The translations under genes were made by a program, and so were the position numbers. A stretch of DNA of 64,000 nucleotides from Lacticaseibacillus zeae DSM 20178 = KCTC 3804 (GTDB taxonomy: Bacteria > Bacillota > Bacilli > Lactobacillales > Lactobacillaceae), in contig NZ_BACQ01000031.1 of the NCBI RefSeq assembly GCF_000260435.1, positions 1 through 64,000 of the forward strand, given 5' to 3'. Positions 52,210-60,140 of the stretch are shown piece by piece (the first letter of the stretch is position 1; each line of letters starts with the position of its first letter). The notes beneath the pieces are model-generated. The model made no database searches and was not told the origin of the DNA. It was given only the letters and a program-made list of their open reading frames with translations.

Positions 52210-52879
52210 TTTGAAAGTTTGAGCAGGACATTAAATAGCCTCGCGCTAGCTCTCCTTCCTTCAAAGCAATCTTTAAGACTTCATTAGCACCCATAATCCC
52301 GGCAATCCCTGTTCCAATGCCCCAAACAGCTACAGGACCTTTTCTGCTTTCAGGCAAATCTGGGAATGCACATTGTAAGCATGGATCATCGTCAGTTAGT
52401 CTTGTAAACGCATAACCATATCCATATTGAGCGGAGACATGAACCATTGGAACTTTATAATCAACAGCATACTGATTCACCATCAATCGTTGCTCAGGAC
52501 CATCTCCGCCTTCTAGGATCACATCAAATCCACCCAACAGATCATCTATGTTGTCGGGAGTTACCTTTTCGACTGAGTATTCTATTTCAATGTCCGGGTT
52601 GAGCAATCTTAACTTCTTGGCAGCGGCTACGGCTTTATATTCACCAATGTCCTCAGTTGTATATAGAATCTGTCTATTCAGGTTGCTTAACTCTACCCTA
52701 TCAAAATCAATAATTTTAATTTTGCCGATGCCAGCAGCTGCTAGATAATACAGAAGCGGCGACTTCACACCACCAGCGCCAACGCTAACAACGCTAAAGT
52801 TGTTTATTAATTGTTGGCCATGCTCCCCAACCTGAGGCATGAGTAATTGTCTATTGTACCGTGAATTGTTAAATTCCAT
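52139..52879 (-). CDS. ThiF/MoeB-type (E1-like) adenylyltransferase
   Basis: A 246-aa single-domain adenylating enzyme. It activates a C-terminal glycine carboxylate as an acyl-adenylate. Motifs: Arg10 in RYNRQLLMPQ, VSVGAGGVKSPLLYYLA (34-48, with KS in place of the usual GS), IIDFDRVELSNLNRQ (D58, N66, R69, Q70), Lys82, GGDGPEQR near 124-131, and zinc ligands Cys167/Cys170 and Cys237/Cys240. It lacks the extra N-terminal peptide-clamp domain of MccB and the rhodanese of some MoeBs. AGGAG precedes the ATG. Second gene of the cluster. Confidence 0.88.
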   Translation of the reverse strand: MEFNNSRYNRQLLMPQVGEHGQQLINNFSVVSVGAGGVKSPLLYYLAAAGIGKIKIIDFDRVELSNLNRQILYTTEDIGEYKAVAAAKKLRLLNPDIEIEYSVEKVTPDNIDDLLGGFDVILEGGDGPEQRLMVNQYAVDYKVPMVHVSAQYGYGYAFTRLTDDDPCLQCAFPDLPESRKGPVAVWGIGTGIAGIMGANEVLKIALKEGELARGYLMSCSNFQNDYYKLPIPKNPRCPACGKKTKA

Positions 52880-52962
52880 ATTATTCTCCTAAAGTTTAAA
52901 ATATGTGATATTTATAAAATAAAAATGGCCACCTGATTGTAGGTGGCCATTCTTATTTCCGT

Positions 52963-53226
52963 TTAGCCATCGCAGGTCATAACAGAGGCAAGCATAACCT
53001 CGTCATTAGGATTGACTGGTTGATCAACGGTTGCCAATTTTCCGTTAATCAAGACGCGGCAAAGAAGCCGTGGCTTATTGGTTCTCTCATCAAACAAGTT
53101 ATGTTTCAGGTCGTCATCTTTGAATGCAACATCTTTAACGATCTCGCTCACAGTAGAGCCAGAGGACAAGATGGATCCCTTCCCAAGGCGACCTTCTGCA
53201 ATACCACGAAGTTTAACATTGACCAT
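52963..53226 (-). CDS. MoaD/ThiS-like beta-grasp carrier with CDG C-terminus
   Basis: An 87-aa small acidic protein. The C-terminal half (LLCRVLINGKLATVDQPVNPNDEVMLASVMTCDG) follows the ubiquitin-like fold of sulfur carriers (V.ING...vdq.vn.nDEV.l...) but ends Cys85-Asp86-Gly87 rather than Gly-Gly. The N-terminal part (VKLRGIAEGRLGKGSILSSGSTVSEIV) also fits. AGGAAGTG before the ATG. First gene of the cluster, directly behind the DtxR-like promoter; E1-like enzyme follows. That pairing supports the carrier reading, but the tail is unusual. Confidence 0.72.
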   Translation of the reverse strand: MVNVKLRGIAEGRLGKGSILSSGSTVSEIVKDVAFKDDDLKHNLFDERTNKPRLLCRVLINGKLATVDQPVNPNDEVMLASVMTCDG

Positions 53227-53256
53227 AAAATCACTTCCTTTACTTTTGATAAGTCA

Positions 53257-53285
53257 AAGTTAAGGCAAGCCTAAACAAAATGCAA
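53257..53285 (-). promoter_or_regulatory. Promoter with DtxR-family-like operator between -35 and -10
   Basis: Minus strand: TTGCAT (-35, 53285-53280), 17-bp spacer, TAACTT (-10, 53262-53257). The near-palindrome TTTAGGC-TT-GCCTTAA (53260-53275, one mismatch) fills the spacer. This is the shape of DtxR/IdeR/MntR operators (TTAGG...CCTAA). About 50 bp further upstream is AATGATAATCA (53330-53341), a Fur/PerR-like core. Predicts metal-dependent repression. Confidence 0.55.
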
Positions 53286-53368
53286 CCCAAATTTTAAAAA
53301 ATAACGTTTAATTGCTGCCTTATGCTAATTTGATTATCATTTTAAGTTCAGAAGCACAGAGCGCTTTT

Positions 53369-53397
53369 GGGTCGCTTTTACTTTGCAAAAGCGACCC
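53369..53397. terminator. Hairpin, possible terminator
   Basis: Perfect stem GGGTCGCTTTT-ACTTTGC-AAAAGCGACCC. T-tracts are weak on either side, so direction is uncertain. Confidence 0.5.
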
Positions 53398-53544
53398 ATT
53401 TAGTGTCACGACAGCCTTCACAAACAAATAAACGATAACCTTTTTGAATGTCTCCGCAAGATTCAAATTTGGCAACCTCTTTTTTTACCACTGGCCGAAT
53501 TCTTCGTCCATGGTTCTTCAAAAGTTTATAATCCTTTATACGTT

Positions 53545-53597
53545 AAAAAAACCGACACCACCCCGCCGCCAAACAGCGACCATACATGGTATCGGTC
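53545..53597 (-). terminator. Terminator of the aspK-dapF-asd operon
   Basis: Minus-strand stem ACCGATACCA / TGGTGTCGGT followed by seven T (TTTTTTTAACG), 13 bp past the asd stop. Confidence 0.82.
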
Positions 53598-53609
53598 CTA
53601 ACATATTTT

Positions 53610-54668
53610 TTACTTCGGCTGAATCAAGCCCATCGCATCCATGGTCTCCGCAATCTGCATGGAATTCCATGCGGCACCCTTGAGAAGATTATCGGAAACA
53701 TCCCACATGTGGAAGAAGCGTGGATTTTCTGCATCGGCGCGAATACGCCCGACAAAGACCTCTTTACTGCCAACGGCGTTTCTGGCTTGCGGGTAAAGTT
53801 GCTGGCTCGGATCATCTTGAACGACAACGCCGGGCGCCGCTGCTAACTTCGCGCGAATGGCGTCAGCGGTAGCATTGCTATCTTCCACTTCGAAGTAAAC
53901 TTCTTCTGAGTGGGCGATGGGAACCGGAATGCGGACACAGGTGGCGGTGACTTTAATCGCATCGCTGTTCATATCGCCGGCCATGATTTTTTTGGTTTCG
54001 TGAATCATTTTCCATTCTTCGTGACTATAGCCGTCTGGTTCGAAAACATCAATCTGCGGCAAGGCGTTGAAGGCGATCGGATAGTGCTTCTTATCGCCGG
54101 CAGTCGGTAAAATTTTCGGCTCCAGCGGCTTATCATCCAGTGCTGCCCGGGTTTCATCAAACAATTCATTCATGGCTGACTGTCCGGCACCGGAAACTGC
54201 CTGATAAGTTGAAACGACAACCTGTTTCAAACCAAATGCCTTGCGAATGGGCTCCAGCGCTGTGACCATCTGAATCGTTGAACAATTAGGGTTGGCGATG
54301 ATGCCTTGATGGTTACGCAGTGCTTCGGGATTCACTTCCGGCACAACTAACGGAATGTCCGGTTCCATCCGAAACGCGCTGGTGTTATCGACCACCACGG
54401 CGCCGGATTTAACGGCTGCCGGAGCAAACCGTTTGGAAACCGACCCACCAGCGGAAAACAGCGCAATGTCAATGCCCTTAAACGAATCATCGGTTGTTTC
54501 GTGAACGGTTAATGTTCCATCGCGAAACGGTACCTTTTTGCCTTCCGAATGCTTGCTTGCAAGCGCCAAAACCGATGCAATCGGTAATTTGCTTTCTGCG
54601 ACCATTTTCAACATCCGGGTTCCAACGGCTCCGGTTGCACCCACAACTGCTACGTGATAACCACTCAT
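53610..54668 (-). CDS. asd: Aspartate-semialdehyde dehydrogenase
   Basis: 352 aa. Reduces aspartyl phosphate to aspartate semialdehyde, the branch-point of lysine/DAP and threonine. [15 protein letters not shown] (NADP site), catalytic Cys in [20 protein letters not shown] and the His/Arg region [18 protein letters not shown] are all present. Third gene of the leftward operon; AAGGAG before the ATG, 3 bp after dapF. Normal length. Confidence 0.97.
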   Translation of the reverse strand: MSGYHVAVVGATGAVGTRMLKMVAESKLPIASVLALASKHSEGKKVPFRDGTLTVHETTDDSFKGIDIALFSAGGSVSKRFAPAAVKSGAVVVDNTSAFRMEPDIPLVVPEVNPEALRNHQGIIANPNCSTIQMVTALEPIRKAFGLKQVVVSTYQAVSGAGQSAMNELFDETRAALDDKPLEPKILPTAGDKKHYPIAFNALPQIDVFEPDGYSHEEWKMIHETKKIMAGDMNSDAIKVTATCVRIPVPIAHSEEVYFEVEDSNATADAIRAKLAAAPGVVVQDDPSQQLYPQARNAVGSKEVFVGRIRADAENPRFFHMWDVSDNLLKGAAWNSMQIAETMDAMGLIQPK

Positions 54669-54671
54669 GTT

Positions 54672-55679
54672 TTAAACTCCTTCTGTCAATGTGTCTGCCA
54701 ATGCGCGATGCGGTAATGCGGCAACGAATCGTTCATAAGCCGCCTGCTCGCCCGTCTGCTTGATAACCGCCTGCTGCAAATCGCCGCCGATCAATGCTGC
54801 TTCTGGCAACGTCATCGTGGCGGTGACTGTCGCATTGCCGATTAATTCAATCCAATAATGGTCGTGGTCGCGGTGAACCACCGTTTTGACCATTCCTCCT
54901 GGATTATACACGGTATTGACGCGATCCAACGCCGCTTGGTGAGGATGGGTCAAAATAAACGCCAGGGTCGTGGCTGACATGCCAGTGCCGCAAGCATTGG
55001 TAAACCCGACGCCGCGCTCATAAGTCCGGGCAAAAAGGGTATCCTGCCCTAAGATTTCGGCAAATGTGACGTTAACCCCTTCCGGAAAATAAGGATTCTC
55101 CCCGTTCAATTGCTTGCCAATCCGTTCAAGATCCGGACCAGCCAACTCGTCCTTGGACACAAACGCAATCAAGTGCGGATTGGGCACGGCAACCGCGGTG
55201 AACTTCAGATGCGGATGAATGGCCGGCAAAACGGTGTCAACAATGCGATCCGTGCCTAAATTGGCAAACGGTAATGCTTCTGGCGCAAAACTAACCGGTG
55301 AAATTTCAACCGAATACGCCGGCACACCCGCCGCTAATGGCTCCTGCTTGGCGACGGCCAAATCCGCAAAGTCAGTGTGGACGCGGAATGATGTTTGGCC
55401 GGTTTTTTCACTTAAATATCGCGCCACCGTCCGCAACCCGTTGCCACAAAGCTTGGCAAAACTGCCATCCGTATTAACGACGGTCATTTTTCCCGCTGTT
55501 CCGGGTGCGTCCGTAATCGCCAAAACACCGTCCGCACCACCTAACAAACCGGTCTCTTTGTTAGTTAAACGCTGTGTCAGTGTGGTTAGCTGATCATCAG
55601 ACAACGGCTGGGTCAATTGAGTCTCATCCAATAAAAAGAAACTGTTTTCGGAACCGTGAACTTTTTGCAATGTCACCAT
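54672..55679 (-). CDS. dapF: Diaminopimelate epimerase
   Basis: 335 aa. Converts LL-DAP to meso-DAP. The two active-site cysteines sit in FAKLCGNGLRTVARYL and FTNACGTGMSATTL. HGSENSFFLLDETQL is the N-terminal signature. Slightly longer than typical (270-280 aa), as in lactobacilli. Stop and aspK start nearly touch (1 bp). Confidence 0.95.
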   Translation of the reverse strand: MVTLQKVHGSENSFFLLDETQLTQPLSDDQLTTLTQRLTNKETGLLGGADGVLAITDAPGTAGKMTVVNTDGSFAKLCGNGLRTVARYLSEKTGQTSFRVHTDFADLAVAKQEPLAAGVPAYSVEISPVSFAPEALPFANLGTDRIVDTVLPAIHPHLKFTAVAVPNPHLIAFVSKDELAGPDLERIGKQLNGENPYFPEGVNVTFAEILGQDTLFARTYERGVGFTNACGTGMSATTLAFILTHPHQAALDRVNTVYNPGGMVKTVVHRDHDHYWIELIGNATVTATMTLPEAALIGGDLQQAVIKQTGEQAAYERFVAALPHRALADTLTEGV

Positions 55680-55680
55680 G

Positions 55681-57060
55681 TTAATGCACCTCCAGACGCT
55701 GATTAATCGGAATGAAAAAGGCGTTGTAAATCGCCTTGACCGCGCGATTGGCTGACTCTCGCGAGGTGCCCAGCATCAGTGAAATCTGCGAGGCGCCTTC
55801 GTTGATCATCGACACGTGAACGCCGGCACTCGCTAACGGCTGCAAAATCGTCTGAATCAAGCCGGTTCGCTGCGCCATCCCTTCGCCGACAACCATGATA
55901 ATCGCGTAATCATCGATCCACTTCAAAACATCGGGATGGACCGCCGCTTGAATCTCATCGCATACAGCCTTCCGCTTGGCCTCGTTCAGCTGCCGATCAT
56001 CCAAAATAATCGTCAGATCGTCAATCCCACTTGGCATATGCTCATAGCTGATGCCGTGCCGCTCCAAAACCTGCAGCAACTTCAGCGTAAACCCGACTTC
56101 CTTATTCAACAGGTAACGATGCAGGTAAATGGCGCCGAAGTGTTGCGAACTCACGATGCCGGTAATGGCGTGCTTCGGGACAAAATGCTGCTCGGGAACA
56201 ATCATGGTCCCGGGAGCATCGGGATGATTGGTGTTCTTCAAATTAATGGGAATCTGTCCCGCAATAGCTGGCAAAATCGCTTCATCATGGAAAACGCCAA
56301 ACCCACCATATGATAGCTCTCGCATTTCCCGATAAGTCATTTCCTGAATCATCTGGGGATTTGCCACCACCCGCGGATCAGCTGCAGCGACCCCATCAAC
56401 ATCGGTAAAGTTTTCATATAAGTCTGCATGAAAACCGTTGGCGAGAATTGCTCCGGTGATATCGGAACCGCCTCGTGAAAAAGTGGCAATCGCGCCTTTA
56501 CTGGTATACCCATAGAAACCAGGAACTACCAGCACACCCAGCGGTCGACTAAAAGCTTCCAGATGCGTGTAAGTTTCACGTGAAACTTCTGCATCATTCG
56601 GATCATCGGTCACCATGATCCCCAAGTCTTTTGGTTCGCCATAAGTGGCTTCAATGCCTTCATGATTCAAAACGGCAGTCATCAGAAACGCATTCAATTT
56701 TTCCCCGCGAGCCTTGAATCCGGCCATGAGATAATCGTGATTGGTAAATGTCTTTTTCGGTAACTGGTATAGTTCTTCGCTGATTTGCTGCATGACTTGG
56801 GGATCAAGTCCGAAGTCATCGGCAATTGCTTGGTAGCGCGCAACAATTTCCTTAACGACTTCAGTTGCATTTTCATGGCGCAAGGCCGCCTGGGCATACT
56901 GAATCAGCAAGTCCGTTACTTTAACGTCGCCGGGATGCCGTTTACCAGGTGCGCTGGTCACCATCACCTGCCGCGCAGGATTTGCTTTCATGATTGCCAC
57001 AACTTTGGCAAACTGCGACCCATTTGCTAATGATGAACCGCCAAACTTTACGACCCGCAC
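55681..57060 (-). CDS. Aspartate kinase
   Basis: 459 aa. Phosphorylates aspartate, the first step of the lysine/threonine family. VVKFGGSSLANGSQF (ATP), FSRGGSDITGAILANGF, FTDVDGVAAADPRVV in the kinase domain; C-terminal ACT domains (residues ~310-455) with LMLGTSRESANRAVKAIYNAFF for feedback binding. I use GTG 57060 because GGGAGG lies 12 nt upstream; the upstream in-frame codons lack a site. A hairpin-rich leader precedes it (57068-57165). Confidence 0.94.
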   Translation of the reverse strand: MRVVKFGGSSLANGSQFAKVVAIMKANPARQVMVTSAPGKRHPGDVKVTDLLIQYAQAALRHENATEVVKEIVARYQAIADDFGLDPQVMQQISEELYQLPKKTFTNHDYLMAGFKARGEKLNAFLMTAVLNHEGIEATYGEPKDLGIMVTDDPNDAEVSRETYTHLEAFSRPLGVLVVPGFYGYTSKGAIATFSRGGSDITGAILANGFHADLYENFTDVDGVAAADPRVVANPQMIQEMTYREMRELSYGGFGVFHDEAILPAIAGQIPINLKNTNHPDAPGTMIVPEQHFVPKHAITGIVSSQHFGAIYLHRYLLNKEVGFTLKLLQVLERHGISYEHMPSGIDDLTIILDDRQLNEAKRKAVCDEIQAAVHPDVLKWIDDYAIIMVVGEGMAQRTGLIQTILQPLASAGVHVSMINEGASQISLMLGTSRESANRAVKAIYNAFFIPINQRLEVH

Positions 57061-57067
57061 GATAAAC

Positions 57068-57165
57068 TGCCTCCCTAATGGGTTCTCAAGTGCAAGCAAC
57101 TTGCGGCTATTTGCTCACAGACATCGCGCCAATGAAATCGCGTTTCGCCAGCTCGTTTCTGCAAA
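57068..57165 (-). promoter_or_regulatory. Structured leader of the aspartate kinase operon
   Basis: On the minus strand GTTCTCA (57158 region) and TGAGAAC (57087 region) pair and enclose about 70 nt with further stems (TTTGC/GCAAA; CGCG/CGCG). No known riboswitch consensus is matched. Its closing stem is 20 nt before the ribosome site. Confidence 0.4.
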
Positions 57166-57426
57166 TGAGAACTCTGTCATTTTATTTTGTACTTTAGCAG
57201 ACTCTCCCAGAAACACAACCCCCAGCGACGGCGGAAAATCAGCACGTTTTGGCGGCATTGCATAGAAACAAAGTGTTGAAATTTGTTTTTAATTTTTTTG
57301 CTCAAACGGGTGATGAAGGAGTTGAGGTTGTGACTGGCGGAAAGTGGGTTGGTGCGGGAACGAGCCTGTATGTGAAGAGCTTGAGCGCAACGGCTAAAGA
57401 CCACTGGTTTTCTCTGCTGCTCTCGT

Positions 57427-57544
57427 AAACGCGTTCACTGGGCCAGAAACCTGCACATAAGGACCTGGGTCGCAATGGCCAAAGACCAGCCATCACACCC
57501 AAGGCCGCTTATGCTCCGGTTTCTAACCGGCCCAGTTCACGCTC
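57427..57544. repeat. Intergenic ~120-bp hairpin repeat (copy H)
   Basis: TAAACGCGTTCACTGGGCC...GGCCCAGTTCACGCTC. The preceding 57300-57420 is GC-rich with no gene recognised. Confidence 0.85.
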
Positions 57545-57548
57545 TTGT

Positions 57549-57669
57549 TTAAACGCGCTCACTGGCGCAGAAGTCTGCGTGTAAGGACCTTGGACGCAAT
57601 GGCCTAAGCCCGGGCCATCACGACCAAGGCCGCTTACACTCCGACTTCTAATCGCACCGGTTCACGCTC
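57549..57669. repeat. Intergenic ~120-bp hairpin repeat (copy I)
   Basis: TTAAACGCGCTCACTGGCGCAG...GCACCGGTTCACGCTC, directly after copy H. Its end abuts the riboswitch promoter. Confidence 0.85.
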
Positions 57670-57696
57670 TTGACGCCTTCGTTTTTTTATTATAGT
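57670..57696 (+). promoter_or_regulatory. Candidate promoter of the lysine riboswitch operon
   Basis: TTGACG (57670-57675) with TATAGT (57691-57696); spacer of 15 bp is short. A transcription start near 57703 would place the aptamer at the transcript's 5' end. Confidence 0.5.
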
Positions 57697-57704
57697 CTGG
57701 TGAT

Positions 57705-57947
57705 AAACAGATAGAGGTTGCAACCAACATGAGTATCCGAATCGAGCGAGATCCTTCGCGGTGACGTTTGGTGAAAGGGGCGGTTGCCGAAATGGGGGCG
57801 CCGGGATCGGCAAGCCTGTTGGGCCAGGGTTGAATAAATCCTGTACTGTCGCTTAGAAACCTAAGCGGGGCGCTATCATTCAAGTAGATTGCAAGTTGGA
57901 ATCTTTTTGTTTGACGCGTGGCCAAACAAAAGGATCCCTTTTCGTTT
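57705..57947 (+). promoter_or_regulatory. Lysine riboswitch (L box) with intrinsic terminator
   Basis: Conserved blocks in the right order: AGATAGAGGTTGC (57709-57721), GAGTA (57730-57734), GAAAGGGGCGGTTGCCGAA (57772-57790), TGTTGGGCCAGG, TACTGTC and GGGGCGCTATC (57867-57877). A terminator follows at 57898-57947 (GGAATCTTTTTGTTTG / CAAACAAAAGGATCC, then CTTTTCGTTT). With lysine bound, the aptamer closes and the terminator should form, switching off lysA and the dap genes. The RNA is about 180 nt, normal for the class. Confidence 0.9.
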
Positions 57948-57962
57948 GCCGTCGCCCTGCCG

Positions 57963-58055
57963 TAACGCGTTCACTGGGCCAGAAACCTGCACATAAGAGC
58001 CTTGGTCGCAATGACCACCTGTGCTCCGGTTTCTAACCGGCCCAGTCCACGCTCA
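57963..58055. repeat. Intergenic hairpin repeat, internally deleted (copy J)
   Basis: TAACGCGTTCACTGGGCC to GGCCCAGTCCACGCTCA, missing about 25 bp in the centre. Sits between the riboswitch and lysA; CACGCTCA is followed directly by the AGGAGGATG ribosome site region. Confidence 0.8.
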
Positions 58056-58070
58056 AGGAGGATGCACGTT

Positions 58071-59420
58071 ATGAATTTTGCTACAAACCAAGAAGGTCAA
58101 TTAACCATCGGCGGGGTCGCGGCCAGCCAGCTGGCGCACACGTTTCAAACACCGCTTTACGTGTATGATGTCGGAGCGATTCGCCACCAGATTCGCGCGT
58201 TTAAACAAGTATTTGAGACTGCCAACGTCCGTTATGCTGTCAGTTATGCTTCCAAGGCGTTTGCGACCATTGCGATGTACGATGTCGCCAAGGCTGAAAA
58301 CATTCATGTCGATGTGGTTTCCGGCGGCGAATTATACACGGCTCAAGCCGCCGATTTTCCCATGGCAAAAGTCAGCTTTCATGGCAATAACAAAAGCAAA
58401 GCTGAACTGCAACAAGCATTGGATGCTGGCGTCGGCACGATCATTGTGGACAATTTTCACGAATTGGATCTGCTTGATGAGCTCTTGAAAGCAGCAGTGG
58501 GCCAACAAGATGTTTTGATTCGGGTCGCTCCCGGGATTAGCGCCCACACCCATGCTTATGATCAAACCGGCCAAACTGACAGTAAATTCGGCTTTGATCT
58601 TGAAAGCGGGCAGGCAGATGAAGCAGCTGAGCGGATTTTAACCGATGAACATCTGAATCTGCTCGGCATCCACGCCCATATCGGCTCGCAGATTTTTGAA
58701 GTGGCCGGATTTGAAGCCGTCACCCAAAAGCTGCTGGCTGTCCTTGATAATTGGCACCGGCAATTCGGTTTCACCCCGCAAGTGCTTAATGTCGGCGGCG
58801 GTTTCGGCATTGCTTACACCAGCCAGGATGATCCGCTGCCGCCAGAAGCGTTTGTTAAAGCCATTCTGAACACACTCAAGACGCAAAGTAGCCAGCTTGA
58901 TTGGCCGCTGCCGGCAGTCTGGATTGAACCGGGGCGGTCGATTGTCGGCCCCGCCGGCTACAGCCTTTACACGGTCGGCAGCCGTAAAGACGTGCCTGGG
59001 TTGCGGCCATATGTTGCAGTTGACGGCGGCATGGGTGACAACATTCGGCCCGCCCTTTATCAGGCGCAATATACTGCGGTGGTTGCCGACCACCCGACTG
59101 CCAAGCCAACCGAGCATGTCCATCTCGTCGGCAAGTACTGCGAATCCGGAGATATTTTAATCGACGACGCCCCATTGCCCGCCACGCAGCCAGGTGATGT
59201 GGTTGCCGTTTTCGACACCGGCGCTTATGGCTACTCCATGGCATCCAACTACAACCGCAACCCGCGGCCGGCCGTCGTTTTCGTTGAAAATGGCCAGGCT
59301 CAGCTGGTCGTCACGCGCGAAACTTACGCTGACTTGATTCAGCACGATCACCACTACGCCGCACCAAGCTCGTCAGCACCAGCAACCGCCGCCAACAACA
59401 CTACTACCGCAACCAAATAG
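58071..59420 (+). CDS. lysA: Diaminopimelate decarboxylase
   Basis: 449 aa. PLP enzyme for the last step of lysine synthesis. The PLP lysine is in VSYASKAFATIAMYDV, glycine loop in LNVGGGFGIAY, and catalytic Cys in LVGKYCESGDILI (partner-subunit site), plus EPGRSIVGPAG. C-terminal tail (SSSAPATAANNTTTATK) is an unusual low-complexity extension. ATG 58071 after AAGGAGG; the frame is open back to 58002 through the repeat. First gene of the rightward operon, though lysA is the pathway's last step. Confidence 0.96.
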   Translation: MNFATNQEGQLTIGGVAASQLAHTFQTPLYVYDVGAIRHQIRAFKQVFETANVRYAVSYASKAFATIAMYDVAKAENIHVDVVSGGELYTAQAADFPMAKVSFHGNNKSKAELQQALDAGVGTIIVDNFHELDLLDELLKAAVGQQDVLIRVAPGISAHTHAYDQTGQTDSKFGFDLESGQADEAAERILTDEHLNLLGIHAHIGSQIFEVAGFEAVTQKLLAVLDNWHRQFGFTPQVLNVGGGFGIAYTSQDDPLPPEAFVKAILNTLKTQSSQLDWPLPAVWIEPGRSIVGPAGYSLYTVGSRKDVPGLRPYVAVDGGMGDNIRPALYQAQYTAVVADHPTAKPTEHVHLVGKYCESGDILIDDAPLPATQPGDVVAVFDTGAYGYSMASNYNRNPRPAVVFVENGQAQLVVTRETYADLIQHDHHYAAPSSSAPATAANNTTTATK

Positions 59421-59429
59421 GAGGCCATC

Positions 59430-60134
59430 ATGGCACAATTAGACACCCAAAAGATCATTTCAACCATTGCCAACAGTCAGAAAACAACACCCGTTAAGGT
59501 CTATCTCAAAGGCGAATTAGCTGATTTGCATTTTCCAAAAAGTGTGCACGCATTCGTTGGGGAGCACACCGGAACGGTCATCGGCGACTGGGCAGTTATC
59601 CAGCCAATTTTGAAAAAGGCCAAGCTTGACGACTACTATGTCGAAACTGCGGGCCGTAATACCGGCGTTCCTTTGCTAGATATCAAAGCGGAAAATGCTC
59701 GGATTGAACCCGGCGCGATCATTCGTGACCAGGTTCTGATCGGCAACAATGCAGTGATCATGATGGGCGCCATTATCAACATCGGCGCTGAAATCGGCGA
59801 TGGCACCATGATCGACATGGGTGCGGTGCTGGGCGGTCGAGCGATTGTCGGCAAATATTGCCATATTGGTGCCGGTACCGTTTTGGCTGGCGTGGTAGAA
59901 CCACCGTCAGCAAAACCCGTCACAATCGGTGATCACGTCATGATCGGCGCCAATGCCGTGGTTCTTGAAGGCGTGTCGGTCGGCGAAGGAGCGGTCATTG
60001 CCGCCGGAGCTGTCGTCATTAACGATGTGCCGGCACACACGGTGGTTGCTGGTGTTCCCGCCAAAGTCATCAAGCAGGTTAACGATCAAACCGAAGCCAA
60101 AACCGTCCTGCTCGACGAACTCAGAAAGCTGTGA
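59430..60134 (+). CDS. dapH: Tetrahydrodipicolinate N-acetyltransferase
   Basis: 234 aa. Acetylates tetrahydrodipicolinate in the acetylase branch of DAP synthesis. The left-handed beta-helix of hexapeptide repeats is obvious ([44 protein letters not shown]), with [18 protein letters not shown] in the middle. GGAGG precedes the ATG, 9 bp after lysA. Implies the acetyl rather than succinyl pathway. Confidence 0.95.
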   Translation: MAQLDTQKIISTIANSQKTTPVKVYLKGELADLHFPKSVHAFVGEHTGTVIGDWAVIQPILKKAKLDDYYVETAGRNTGVPLLDIKAENARIEPGAIIRDQVLIGNNAVIMMGAIINIGAEIGDGTMIDMGAVLGGRAIVGKYCHIGAGTVLAGVVEPPSAKPVTIGDHVMIGANAVVLEGVSVGEGAVIAAGAVVINDVPAHTVVAGVPAKVIKQVNDQTEAKTVLLDELRKL

Positions 60135-60140
60135 CTTTTA

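Noticed and set aside
50274-52879. Microcin C-like cluster (ThiF-like plus MFS plus modifying enzyme)
   Set aside because: The E1-like protein lacks the N-terminal peptide-clamp domain of MccB, no short MccA-type peptide gene was seen, and a beta-grasp carrier is present. The S66 peptidase resembling MccF is 40 kb away.
57662-57925. Minus-strand open frame of 87 codons
   Set aside because: It is antisense to the lysine riboswitch and has no ribosome site or family resemblance.
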